Positions 1 through 11,200 of a stretch of 64,000 nt of DNA are shown piece after piece. Within the stretch, counting starts at the first letter, position 1. The number at the start of each line of letters is the position of its first letter. Under the pieces are notes generated by a model. That model made no database searches, had not been told where the DNA came from, and worked only from the letters and a program-made list of their open reading frames with translations. The stretch is from Mytilus californianus (taxonomy: Eukaryota; Mollusca; Bivalvia; Mytilida; Mytilidae): the NCBI RefSeq assembly GCF_021869535.1, contig NW_026262690.1, positions 68,813,995 to 68,877,994 of the forward strand, written 5' to 3'. Position numbers and translations under genes: made by a program.

Positions 1-1183
1 AAAATTTACAAAAATTTATAAAATTTATGAAAATTGTAAAAAATTGACTATAAAGGGCAATAACTCCTTAAGGGGTCAATTGACAATTTTGGTCATGTTG
101 ACTTATTTGTAGATCTTACTTTGCCGTACATTATTGCTGTTTACAGTTTATCTCTATCTATAATAATATTCAAGATAATAACCAAAAGCTGAAAATTTTT
201 CTTAAAATTACCAATTCAGGGGCAGCAACCCAACAACGTGTTGCCTGATTGGTCTGAAAATTTCAGGGCAGATAGATCTTGACCTAATGAACAATTTTAT
301 CCTTGTCTGATTTGCTCTAAATGCTTTGGTTTCAGAGATATGAGCCAAAAACTGCATTTTACCCTATGTTCTTTTTTTAGCCATGTCGGCCATCTTGGTT
401 CACGGGCAGGGTCATCGGACACATTTTTTAAACTAGATACCTTAATGATGATTGTGGACAAGTTTGGTTAAATTTTGTTTTAGTAGTTTCAGAGGAGAAG
501 ATTTTTGTAAAAGATTACAAAAATTTACGAAAAATGGTTAAAAATTGACTATAAAGGGCAATAACTCCTTAAGGGGTCAACTGACCATTTTGGTCAAGTT
601 GACTTATTTGTAGATCTTACTTTGCTGTACATTATTGCTGTTTACAGTTTATCTCTATCTATAATAATATTCAAGATAATAACCAAAAGCTGCAAAATTT
701 TCTTAAAATTACCAATTCAGGGGCAGCAACCCAACGTGTTGCCTGATTGGTCTGAAAATTTCAGGGCAGATAGATCTCGACCTAATGAACAATTTTAACC
801 TGTCAGATTTGCTCTAAATGCTTTGATTTCAGAGATATGAGCCAAAAAACTGCATTTTACCCTATGTACTATTTTTTAGCCATGTTGGCCATCTTGGTTC
901 GCGAGCAGGGTCATCGGACACATTTTTTAAACTAGATACCCTAATGATGATTATTGACAAGTTTGGTTAAATTTGTCTTAGTAGTTTCAGAGGAGAAGAT
1001 TTTTGTAAAAGATTACAAAAATTTACGAAAAATGGTTAAAAATTGACTATAAAGGGCAATAACTCCTTAAGGGGTCAACTGACCATTTTGGTCAAGTTGA
1101 CTTATTTGTAAATCTTACTTTGCTGAACATTATTGCTGTTTACAGTTTATCTCTATCTATAATAATATTCAAGATAATAACCA
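1..1183. repeat. Tandem array of a ~500-bp dispersed repeat, first part
   Basis: Three successive copies share 'tataaagggcaataactcc'. GGGCAATAACTCC begins at 55, 556 and 1054, giving a period of about 500. Each full unit runs through 'ccaattcaggggcagcaacc', 'gccatcttggttc' and 'ttcagaggagaagattttt'. Non-coding. The third unit is cut off near 1183 and resumes at about 3067. Confidence 0.9.
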
Positions 1184-1394
1184 ATAAAATGCTCCGCAGG
1201 GCGCAGCTTGATACGACCGCAGAGGTCGAACCCTGAACAGTTGGGGCAAGTATGGACACAACATTCAAGCTTGATACAGGTCTGAATTTGGATTGTGATT
1301 AAATATTTGACACAGCATAGGTTTCTGACACAGAATAAATGTGGTCTAAGAACTTAAAAATTTTAAATTGGACATTCACCTATTATGGTCCAAT

Positions 1395-1975
1395 ATCCAA
1401 AATCTAAATACATGGTTAGATTCAGCATATCAAAGAACCCCAAGAATTCAATTTTTGATGAAATCAAACAAAGTTTAATTTTGGACCCTTTTGACCTCAA
1501 TGTGGACAAAGTTGATAATGGGGCCCAAAAATCTAAATACATGGTTAGATTCAGCATATCAAAGAACCCCATATATTCAATTTTTGTTGAAATCAAACAA
1601 AGTTTAATTTTGGACCCCAACTTGGACAAACTTGAAAACTGGGCCCATAATCAAAAATCTAAATACATGTTTAGATTCAGCATATCAAAGAACACTAAAA
1701 ATTCAATTTTTGTTAAAATCAAACTAAGTTTAATTTTGGACCCTTTGGACCTTAATGTAGACCAATTTGAAAACGGAACCAAAAATTAAGAATCTAAATA
1801 CACGGTTAGATTCGGCATATCAAAGAACCCCAATAATTCAATTTTTGATGAAATCAAACAAAGTTAAATTTTGGACCCTTTGGACCTCAATGTGGACCAA
1901 TTTAAAAACGGGGCCCAAAATCCAAAAACTTAATACACGGTTATATTCAGCATATTAAAGAACCCCAAGAATTCA
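1395..1975. repeat. 126-135-bp tandem repeat, five copies
   Basis: The motif 'ttcagcatatcaaagaaccc' (with variants) starts at 1421, 1550, 1676, 1811 and 1946. Each unit also carries 'tttaattttggaccc'. A repeated open frame of up to 134 codons runs through it but follows from the repeat period and is broken in the fourth unit. Related sequence appears at 49750-49980. Confidence 0.85.
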
Positions 1976-2029
1976 AGAATAAAACCCCATTGAAATTGAT
2001 CAAGAAATAAGCAATTTATAAGAAGTATC

Positions 2030-2258
2030 TTCTTTTGCACAATACTGTGCAATTGAATATTTCTTGCTATTGCGCAATACTGTACAATTGACAATTTCTT
2101 GCTATTGCGCAATATTGTGCTATTGGATATTTCTTGCTATTGCGCAATACTGTGCAATTGAAGATTTCTTGCGATTGCGCAATACTGTGCAATTGAAGAT
2201 TTCTTGCTATTGTGCAATACTGTGCAATTGAAAATTTCTTGCTATTGCACAATACTTA
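2030..2258. repeat. ~35-bp minisatellite
   Basis: About six imperfect copies of 'ttgcgcaatactgtgcaatt' followed by 'gaagatttcttgcta'. The core contains the small palindrome TTGCGCAA. A single isolated copy occurs at 27177-27208 in the related element. Confidence 0.9.
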
Positions 2259-2359
2259 TTATATAAAAATTTACACATCCTGTTTGGTGTGTATCTCCTA
2301 CCATATCATTATTATTTGCTTTTAAATATAAAACAGAAATAACCAACTTAAAATGGAAA

Positions 2360-2432
2360 ATTTTAAAAGAAAAAAAAAAGGAAAAAAAGAAAAAAAAATT
2401 AAAAAAAAAATCCCCCCCCCCAAATTTTTTGA
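2360..2432. repeat. Homopurine and poly-C low-complexity run
   Basis: A-rich stretch followed by a run of C and then T. Apparent short open frames over it are lysine/proline artefacts. Confidence 0.9.
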
Positions 2433-2439
2433 ACCCCCT

Positions 2440-3040
2440 TATGATTCATCACCCCCAAACTCAATCCCAGCCTTCCCTTTGTGGTATGGTACCTTGCAGT
2501 ACAATTTCAGAGAGATCCTTACACTTGAACACATGTCATTGTCTTGAAACTAGAAAAATGCTTATTTTTGGCCCCCAATTCCTAAACGTTTCAGGCAATT
2601 ACCCCCGAACTCAATTCCAGCTTTCCCTTTGTGATATGAAACCTTGTAGTACAATTTCAGAAATATCCAAACACTTACACACAAGTTATTGTCATGAAAC
2701 TAGAAAAATGCTTGTTTTTTGCCCCTTTTTTGGCCCCTAATTCCTAAAATTTTGAGGCAATTACCCCCAAAATCAATTACAGCCTTCCCTTTGTGTTATG
2801 GAACCTTGTGGTACAATGTCAGAGCGATCCATACACTTACACACAAGTTATTGTCTGAAAGTTACAAAAATGCTTATTTTTGGCCCCTTTTTGGCCCCTA
2901 ATTCCTTAACTGTTGGTACCATAACCCCCAAAATCAATCCCAACCTTCCTTTCGTGGTATTGAACCTTATGGTAAAATTTCATGGAGATCCATTCACTTA
3001 AACTAAAGCTAGAGTGCGAAAACCAATGTGTCTTCGGACG
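2440..3040. repeat. 150-162-bp tandem repeat, four copies
   Basis: The motif 'ccttccctttgtg' recurs at about 2471, 2621, 2783 and 2944, with 'aaaatgcttatttttggccc' and 'taattcctaaa' in each unit. Two more copies at 27290-27600 keep a 162-bp spacing. Confidence 0.85.
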
Positions 3041-3066
3041 ACGCCAGATTTTTGCGGTCGTATAAA

Positions 3067-3490
3067 AACGGTAAAATTTCCTTAAAATTACCAATTCAGG
3101 GGCAGCAACCCAACAATGGGTTGTCAGATTCATCTGAAAATTTCAGGGCAGATAGATCTTGACCTGATAAACAATTTTACCTCATGTCAGATTTGCTCTA
3201 AATGCTTTGGTTTCAGAGATATAAGCCAAAATCTACATTTTACCCCTATGTTCTATTTTTAGCCATGGTGGCCATCTTGGTTGGTTGGCCGGGTCACCGG
3301 ACACATTTTTTAAACTCGATACCCTAATGATGATTGTGGCCAAGTTTGGTCAAATTTGGCCCAGTAGTTTCAGAGGAGAAGATTCTTGTAAAAGTTTACG
3401 GACGACGGACGCAGGACACAGGACGCCTGACGACAGACGCCAAGTGATGAGAAAAGCTCACTTGGCCCTTTGGGCCAGGTGAGCTAAAAA
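3067..3490. repeat. Tandem array, resumed final unit with terminal hairpin
   Basis: Begins at 'aaaatttccttaaaattacc', the point in the unit where copy 3 stopped. It runs to a GACGGACG-rich tail and ends in a hairpin, GCTCACTTGGCCC-TTT-GGGCCAGGTGAGC, near 3453-3484. The tail is absent from the two complete upstream units, so this is the 3' end of the element. Confidence 0.8.
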
Positions 3491-4479
3491 GAGTTCTTCC
3501 AATGTTTCATTGTTGTTTAGGGAAATCCAGTCAGCACCTTAGGATGAGTTACCTGTACCAAGTGTGGAGGGATGAGCAAACAAACAGATAATGAACAGAC
3601 TCTATGATTACTATACACTTCCCACTTTGCTAACAGGGGGTATAAATGAACAATAACACAACTTTAATTTTGTGATTTTTTACTTTTCTTTCATTACATT
3701 TTCTATCTTGCTTCTGCCTATTAACAGCAGTAATATATAATATTTCTATCAATCAATTTATACATCTTCAAATATAATATACTCGCTTAAATTTTCTATT
3801 GAGAGTCAATCTCAGGGTCACTACAAAGCACTAATTCATTATATATACAAAGCTCTAAAATTTACAAATATAATTAATCACATAAAACTGGAACTCAAGA
3901 CTAGAGTTATAACTTATTAAATTTGCACAGGCTAAGATTAAAAAAATCTTTCAGTTTCATGAGATGTGTTTTACTTTCATAAAAAAAAATATTGTTTCCT
4001 CTGTAAAAGCAATATATTACCAACTAACATTTCCATTTTTTTTTAGTGCTGAAATAAATTGAAAATTTGGTGATTTGATTTTGTGACATTCTTCCTCAGC
4101 CTGTGCAAAGTAATTATCATGAGCAAATATATGGAAATAAATGAATATGAGATCATAATGTTAATGAACTACACAATAGATAGAATGTGCCTGAGATACA
4201 TTCTCACTCATTTGGAATTTTCTAATTTGTTTAATCTGATGTATTGTACTAGTTGGAAATGTTATCACTTTGGTTTGATAGCAAGAAATATTATCATTTT
4301 GGTCAAAGGCTAAACATTTAAATAAAGGATTACAATCAAAAGCTTATTTTACAGTAAAATAAGACAATTAATATTTTCCATTTAAATCTATCAATAGGTC
4401 AGCAATCGAAGGTACAAAAATAAAAGAGGATAAAACTTCAACACTAAAATGAATATGTATTCGAAAATGAGCGAAAATG
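3491..4479. other. Unique AT-rich sequence, no gene seen
   Basis: Lies downstream of the GEF stop codon. Short open frames (for example 4083-4313 on plus) have no family resemblance and no splice-site support. May include distal 3' UTR. Confidence 0.4.
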
Positions 4480-5068
4480 ATGAAGTATCTATCTACCTTT
4501 TATTTTCATTTATAGAATGATTATACAAAAATTTACTCTTGGAGTCAATTAGATACAGAAAAAAGTATTAATGACTTCACAAAGACAAAATTTATAGCAG
4601 TGACACAAAAAATAACATGACTTGGTCATTTACAACAATAAATTAATCCTACAATTATTTGATTTCTGACATGAATTAGCACTTTGATGATAACTTTTCA
4701 TAAAATGGAATAATGATTGATGACGAATATATCAAGAGCACCATATGAAATGTGACATATCTTTAAAGAAAATTATCATCATTATATACTATAAATTGTT
4801 AGAAAATATTTGTTAGTATTTGGTTATGGAAAAACAGAGGTATCAGATCTTTACACAAAAATGGTATGTCACAAGTCGTGTTCTATCACACATTCTATGC
4901 TTTGATCACTTAAATGTATAATATTTGATTTATCTCCCTTTGGTCACATTTTCCATCATACAAGTCCTGTTCAGTAGTTCGATCTGTCTTGTCAGCTGAT
5001 CTTATTCATAATCCATATAGTGAATCATGATTCTGATTTTATCATCCTTAGAAAGAGATCTATCATGA
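4480..5068 (-). other. Probable 3' UTR of the RhoGEF gene
   Basis: Follows the stop codon on the minus strand with no further open frame. The nearest clear AATAAA on that strand is at 4503-4498 (within AATGAAAATAAAAGG), a candidate polyadenylation signal. The transcript end is not established by sequence alone, and 3491-4480 could also be UTR. Confidence 0.3.
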
Positions 5069-5226
5069 TCATGTTTTGGATTTCTGCTTCCCACCAAATG
5101 GAAACCATCCTCTTCTTTTGTTTTGTTTTTTACTATAGGACCTAGGAAGAGTAGCATGAGATGGAATTCCTCTTATGAACTCCTGTTTGTACTGTATTTC
5201 AGACTGTGTTCTGGAGTTCTGTTTTT
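5069..5226 (-). CDS. RhoGEF exon 17: C-terminus and stop
   Basis: Acceptor TTTTGCAG|AAAAAC, phase 1. It encodes 51 residues then TGA at 5071-5069. It reads [20 protein letters not shown] and ends in a basic tail with [14 protein letters not shown]. Vertebrate SPATA13 and ARHGEF9 also end in a short basic-aromatic tail (LTPFRK-like), so the position is homologous although the sequence differs. Confidence 0.85.
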
Positions 5227-8200
5227 CTGCAAAAGAAAACATATCAAATAAATAACAAAATCAGAGAAAGGTATAACTTATTACAATGTACTGTGGATTC
5301 ATGTATTTTTGTAGGTACCAATTTTCAAGGATTGAGAAAAAAATGTATTTTTCATGTATATTTGTTTTCATGGTTTTGCCAAAGTCAGCATACAAGCCTA
5401 TAGAAAATTAGTACTTTGTTGAACATTTAAATTTGTTGTTAACCTATATTCACAAATTCATGAAAATTATTACCCCACAAAAAATGATGCATCTACTTTA
5501 TAATCAAAGGTAGAAATCGTAATTGTTATTATCAAACTGACTGCATATAAATCTCTAGGAAACAATTTTCTTGCACTTATTGCACAAAATTTGTGATCTT
5601 TATTTTCTCTTCCGAGTTATAACATTTGTTTTCCACAAAAACAAGTACTCATTTCTCACAAATTACTTATTCTGATTTTTATTAAGAATTTCATCCAATT
5701 ATAATAGGCTTTGTTTAACAAAACCTGCACTCGTAATCTTCAAGATAAAATTGAATTACAAGTACAAATGTACTTAGGTCCAGTGAGATTGCTCTTTGTG
5801 TTTGAAGTACTTCTTTTAACAAATATATCTTAAATGATTTGCAATGGCTAATTAAGATCAGTCTTTAATAATTGGCAAAAATGCATTTTAATAAATAAAA
5901 AAGTTGTTGCAAGTAAACATCAATCAGACAGCAACCAAACAACCTGTTTATAAATAATAGATATCTATAGACTGCATATTAATGGAACTTACCCTGAGAA
6001 GCTTTTATTCTGTTTAATATTTTATTTTTCCAATGGTCTGGCATGAAATCTGAAAAATAAAATATATAAATAAGAAACTGTTACATAGATGTTGTTTTCA
6101 GAGGTTAAAATATTTCAATGTACAAGAACCTTATCATTCTTCATTATCTGCCCCAAAGAGTTATAAGAAATGAATTTTGCAAATTAATCACAACTTCCAT
6201 AACTTTTATAGAAAAAATAGTAGTCTTATTTTTTTATTCTTATGTTTTAAACAACAAAATTCCCATCAATCTATGAAGTCAGACTGAAGTTGAAGAATGA
6301 AGATCCAAACTAGATAAGTCTGTAGATGTCTCAAAGATTATTCTTATGTGACAAGCATGATTGTGTACTGTCAGAGAATACTGCTGATTCAGGAAAACGT
6401 TCAAACCAAACCATACATATTATGTTGTTAACATTTTTTTCTTGTCAAAGGTCAGTTTAATTTGACTTTCTGAAGCTTTTAAAACAGTTGTTAAGTACTG
6501 AAATCAATACTGTTTAAGGATATAGATATTTTTATGCCTACACTTAAAATTACCTCAGCAAGTTTGGTTTGTATGTATGAATTAGCCCTTGACAAAATAA
6601 TATGGAATCAACAACTTAAAATAAACTGGTGCATACATGAAGTTCAAGTGTAATTTTTTCTCAAGGCAATGACGCATTTATAGTTAAATCATATTTTAAC
6701 TTTTATTAAAAACTGCTTACTATTTTCTTGGTCCTCTTTAACTCTCTCTCTTTCTTTCTGGAATGCTTTTAACCATCTCTGTTTCTCAGCTGGTGTTTTT
6801 GCATACAATAAGTACCACTTATCTTTATCTACCTCGTGAATCTTCCATGCATTTTTCACTGTTACATTATACTGCACATCTGATAAAATAAAATAACATT
6901 TAATGTTAAATCTATTATGCAATACCTCAATATAAATAAAACAGTTAATGATTTTTTGTTGTTTTTGTCTATTTTGATTGTAGCAGCATGATTGAATGGC
7001 TTTAAAGATTTATTGTTTACTTCAGAATTAATGAAGAAAATTACGGTTATTTATATAAATCAAATATTCTTTATTTTTGTTAAACATTATGATGATGAGT
7101 TAATGTAAACAGATTAAACGAAAAGCAGATTTACTGATCAGAAGACATTTTGAGCATTATAAAGTATCATACATAAATGCATGATTCATTGTAAACCAGT
7201 TTACTTTTGTAAAATTTGTACTTTTTATTTGTACTTTATTTTTATATTTTTTATTAATTGTGCATCTGGATTAAATTTTGCGGGCTTTATATATCAATGT
7301 TTATGTTAAGATTTAGCCATATCTATACTGGTAATAATCAGTGTTTAAATATCTCTATTCAAATAAAAAAAAAACAACATCCAAATGTGTAAATGAAGCA
7401 AATGACAATTTGGGTCACATTGTTTTTTCCCAGTAATGTTTTGAGATATTTTATTTGCATTAAATATATATGATATTAATTTGTAAGAACCTTCATGTTT
7501 GTGACTACAATATGTACTCCAAAAATTAAATCAAAACAAACATCTGAAATTTAATGACATACCTTTTCCATCTTCAATGTCTTCAATATCACACTCGTCA
7601 ATATCTATTCTGCCTTTATAACTAAAACCATTCCTCTTTAACAAATCCTTCAAATAAATATTTAATAACATAAGATGCAATTAACCTCAAACATACCAAA
7701 GGAAATGAAGACCTTTCAGCAACTGTCAAGATGAAGAACAACAACAAAAGTATTATTCCTTATTTTGTTATTTATTATATACATCCACTCCATATCTTTC
7801 ATTTTCAAAACAAATTCATTGGACATGTCTGCTTGTCTCACTGATGAAGTCTTCTGCAACCACTAAAACTTAATTCAATCCAACTTGCATTAATTTGTTT
7901 TTGTAAATATTTATTGGAACCAAATGAAAATTTTCCACAGATTCATCTCCTATTGTTCAATCTATTTAAACTTTTGTCAGTTCTATTGTCCCATTCAATA
8001 AATACAATGGCTATTGTTATCTGTGTAGTATATTCACTGGGACCTTTAAATTTCTTCTAAGAGAAATCCATCATTCAATGATTAATTTACCTAAATAAAA
8101 AAAATATCTTCTAAATATATGAAAATACATGTTTTCACTCAAAAAACTGCATGTGATGTTGTATTTATTAATATCAATAATATATTTTCAATCTGTTCAA

Positions 8201-11200
8201 TATAAACACTGATTTAATCATAAAAAGTTGATTTCTGACAAAAATTTTGAGCATTGTTCCTATTGACTTTTTTTTTTTGTGTGTTTGACAAATTAAAACT
8301 GGAAAATGACGGTGTTTAATTTAAGGCCTTCTTAAATGTATTCTGTAACTAAGCAAAAAAAATCAAATTCCAATAGGAACAATGCTCAAAAATTTTGTCA
8401 GAAATTAACTTTTTATGATTAAATCAGTGTTTATATCGAACAGATTGAAAATATACTATAGTACAATGAGTGATGGATTTCTCTTAGAAGAAATTTAAAG
8501 GTTCCAGTGAATAAACTACACAGAGAACAATATCTATTGTATTTATTGAATGGGACAATAGAACTGACAATAGTTTAAATAGATTGAACAATAGACAAGA
8601 GGCTGTCGTGTGACAGCAAACTGGATTTTCCTGCAGAGGTCGAACCCTGAACAGTTGAGCAACTATGGACACAACATTAAAGCTTAAAACAGCTCTGAAT
8701 TTGGATTGTGATTGAATATTATCTAATTAATAATGAAAATGATATTTGCAAATCTGAACCCCAAACAGGATCATGTAAAAATTAAACATTAACACACACA
8801 ACAAAAATAAAATACCACATAACAACTGTGACATCTACCTTCATAACACACATGACTTAAAGAAAATAGTTATAAAGAAATTTTGACAACTAATGACTAA
8901 AATTAATTGAACAGAATCCATATACTTATTTTATCATTACTGGTTTATGGAATAAGTTTGAGTTATTTCCCTTTGAACAGAAATATGGTTTAACTAATAA
9001 AGCAAACATAGTTCTCTAAAATTAGATATGATTTAACTCTCTAAAATTAGATATGATGTTACACAATGTATATCTATTTTCAAATTATAATCAAATATAA
9101 TTAATAGTTCCAAATATTTTTTCTTTCATTTGTAACAAACTAATATAGATATGCAACGTGTCTATCAATGTCAACAACTTTATCTACACAATGTAATGTA
9201 ATGAAATATATCCTTTAATAAAAATAGATTATTATCTAATTAAAGGAGTTCACTTCATAAAAAAAAATTATATACATAGCATTCAGAAAATTAGTTTATA
9301 TAGAATAACAAACAAACCTACCACAAAATTCTTCAAACAATTTACCAAAGAAAAGAAAAAAAAATCCAAAATGTCATTTATCATTTTTTACAATGTTTTT
9401 TAAAACTCTTTTAAAAAATGAGTTATTTCCCTTTGTACAGAAATGGAATAATTCATCAAAAATTGAATTCTTGGGAAAGGGCTATAATTCAACAACCAGA
9501 AAAGCTAAAATCGTTAAAATTGAACTTGACCTTCATTTAGTCACAGGAAACAACATATCTAAATTTGAAAAAATTTCGTCAAAGTGTTTTCATGTTAATG
9601 AACGGACACTGTTTGGCAGCCGCCCTCCCGCCCGCCTGCTGTACATCCCCAAATCAATAACCGATTTTTCCTTCGAAAATCAGGTTAAAAATGACTCTGG
9701 GGTAAAGTTTCATTTGGTTCGCCATAGTTTGATAAGTGTTGTTTTCCTTTGAATGTAGGAATATATGTGAAGAAAATAACCCAACAACAGATTTTTCTCA
9801 CTAACAATTTCTTTTGAACCGATGATAAACATAAATTTTAATAATTGCATACTTTGTTTTCTACTTATTTAAGCACAAATACCGGTACAAAAAAATGTAT
9901 TTTCAACTTTCTTTCATCAAATTTAAACTCTGGTGCTTTTTTACATTTATCTAAATTTCTTCCATCTAAAAAATAATTACTAACCTTTTTACAATACACA
10001 AGTTGGTGATCAAACAAATAAAACCATCTTTCTTGTGACCAGCCTGCAGAGTTAATTTTGTTGATTTCTGATGAGTATATTAACTCAGAACTCCGTTCTA
10101 ATAAATCTTTACCCTGAAGATGAAATGTTTTTAATTGTTAAAATTTTCAAGAAATGTTCAATATATCTACAAGTACATAGGCATGTTAACATATATTTAA
10201 AGACAGAAATAATACTCAACATTGCATATTTATAAATAACTTCAGTGTTTTTATTTTTAGCGAAAATACAAACCATTGGAAAAATACACTTATAAATCTT
10301 AACAAATGTCATTTGCTAATAAATTCTATTTCAAACATGCACTGAAATAACATAACTATCACAACTCTTTTTAAAAAAGGACCAGAGATTGCTAACAACA
10401 AAGGTATGCATTAGTTCTACATTTATTTTGATCTATTTCCATTTTTCACTTTAAGTTAGTTCCTTCATCCTTATTTGATCAAATATAAAGATATATCAGA
10501 ATACATACCAGTAAAGGACACTGTTATCATTATTTTATCTACCTATGTAACCTATATTTAAAACCTTTCAAAAAAAATTGTTTTGAATTTTACAAACATG
10601 TTTTTGTTTACTTTAATAATTTAAATTTGGAAATGCCAACAACCTATAAGTTTATGTAACATTTTTTTTCAAACTTAAACAGGATGTTAAACGAAAAACA
10701 AATTCATTTAGAGTAGACATCTAAGTGTTTATCTTGTTAAACAAATGTGTATGCTACAGACTGTTAAAATAGTTATATGTGGCCAAGATGTACACCTATA
10801 CAGATGACTGCAAACTTTCACCTTCATAGTAAGCATATAACCTTCTTTCAGAGTCCATTCACTGTCAAAAACAATAATCTCACAGATAGTAACCGTGGTG
10901 GTAGTTCACTGTTAACATTCCTGTTTTCTCCATTAATAAAACTGACTGTCATACAGTAAAATATCAATGTATTACAAGGGGTATTTACACAAACTAACAA
11001 GACTATACTAACCTGCCAATCTTCCACAGTATGCTGCCATCTGGCTAGTTTTTCAATACTCTCCATTTTTCTCTTTCTTTCATTGATGAGAGCTGCAATC
11101 TTTTTCATGGCTTCTAAAGCTTGCTGTATATTGACGTAGTCTGGATGTGTTTGTGGGGTATATTTGAGAAGCTCAGCTAACTGTAGTGGATATTTACAGA

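Larger units (their letters stand above)
1190..3066. mobile_element. Nested composite element with ATACGACCGCA inverted ends
   Basis: It sits inside a unit of the 500-bp array. Left end 'tgatacgaccgca' at about 1209-1221; right end 'tgcggtcgtat' at 3053-3063 is its inverse. Interior from left to right: a 'gcagaggtcgaaccctgaac' segment, five copies of a 126-135-bp repeat, a 35-bp minisatellite, homopolymer runs, then four copies of a 150-162-bp repeat. A shorter relative lies at 27001-27680. No transposase, so non-autonomous. Confidence 0.65.

Noticed and set aside
1385-1958. Repetitive 134-codon plus frame and overlapping 63-codon frame (KSKYMVRFSISKN repeats)
   Set aside because: It tracks the 126-135-bp tandem repeat; the frame survives only because some periods are multiples of three and it breaks in later copies.
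2353-3133. Several plus and minus frames over the low-complexity and 160-bp repeat region
   Set aside because: Homopolymer-derived or repeat-derived, overlapping each other in different frames, no domain.
9393-9752. 119-codon plus-strand frame
   Set aside because: Lies within the 1.1-kb dispersed repeat; the copy at 50430-50720 does not preserve the frame.
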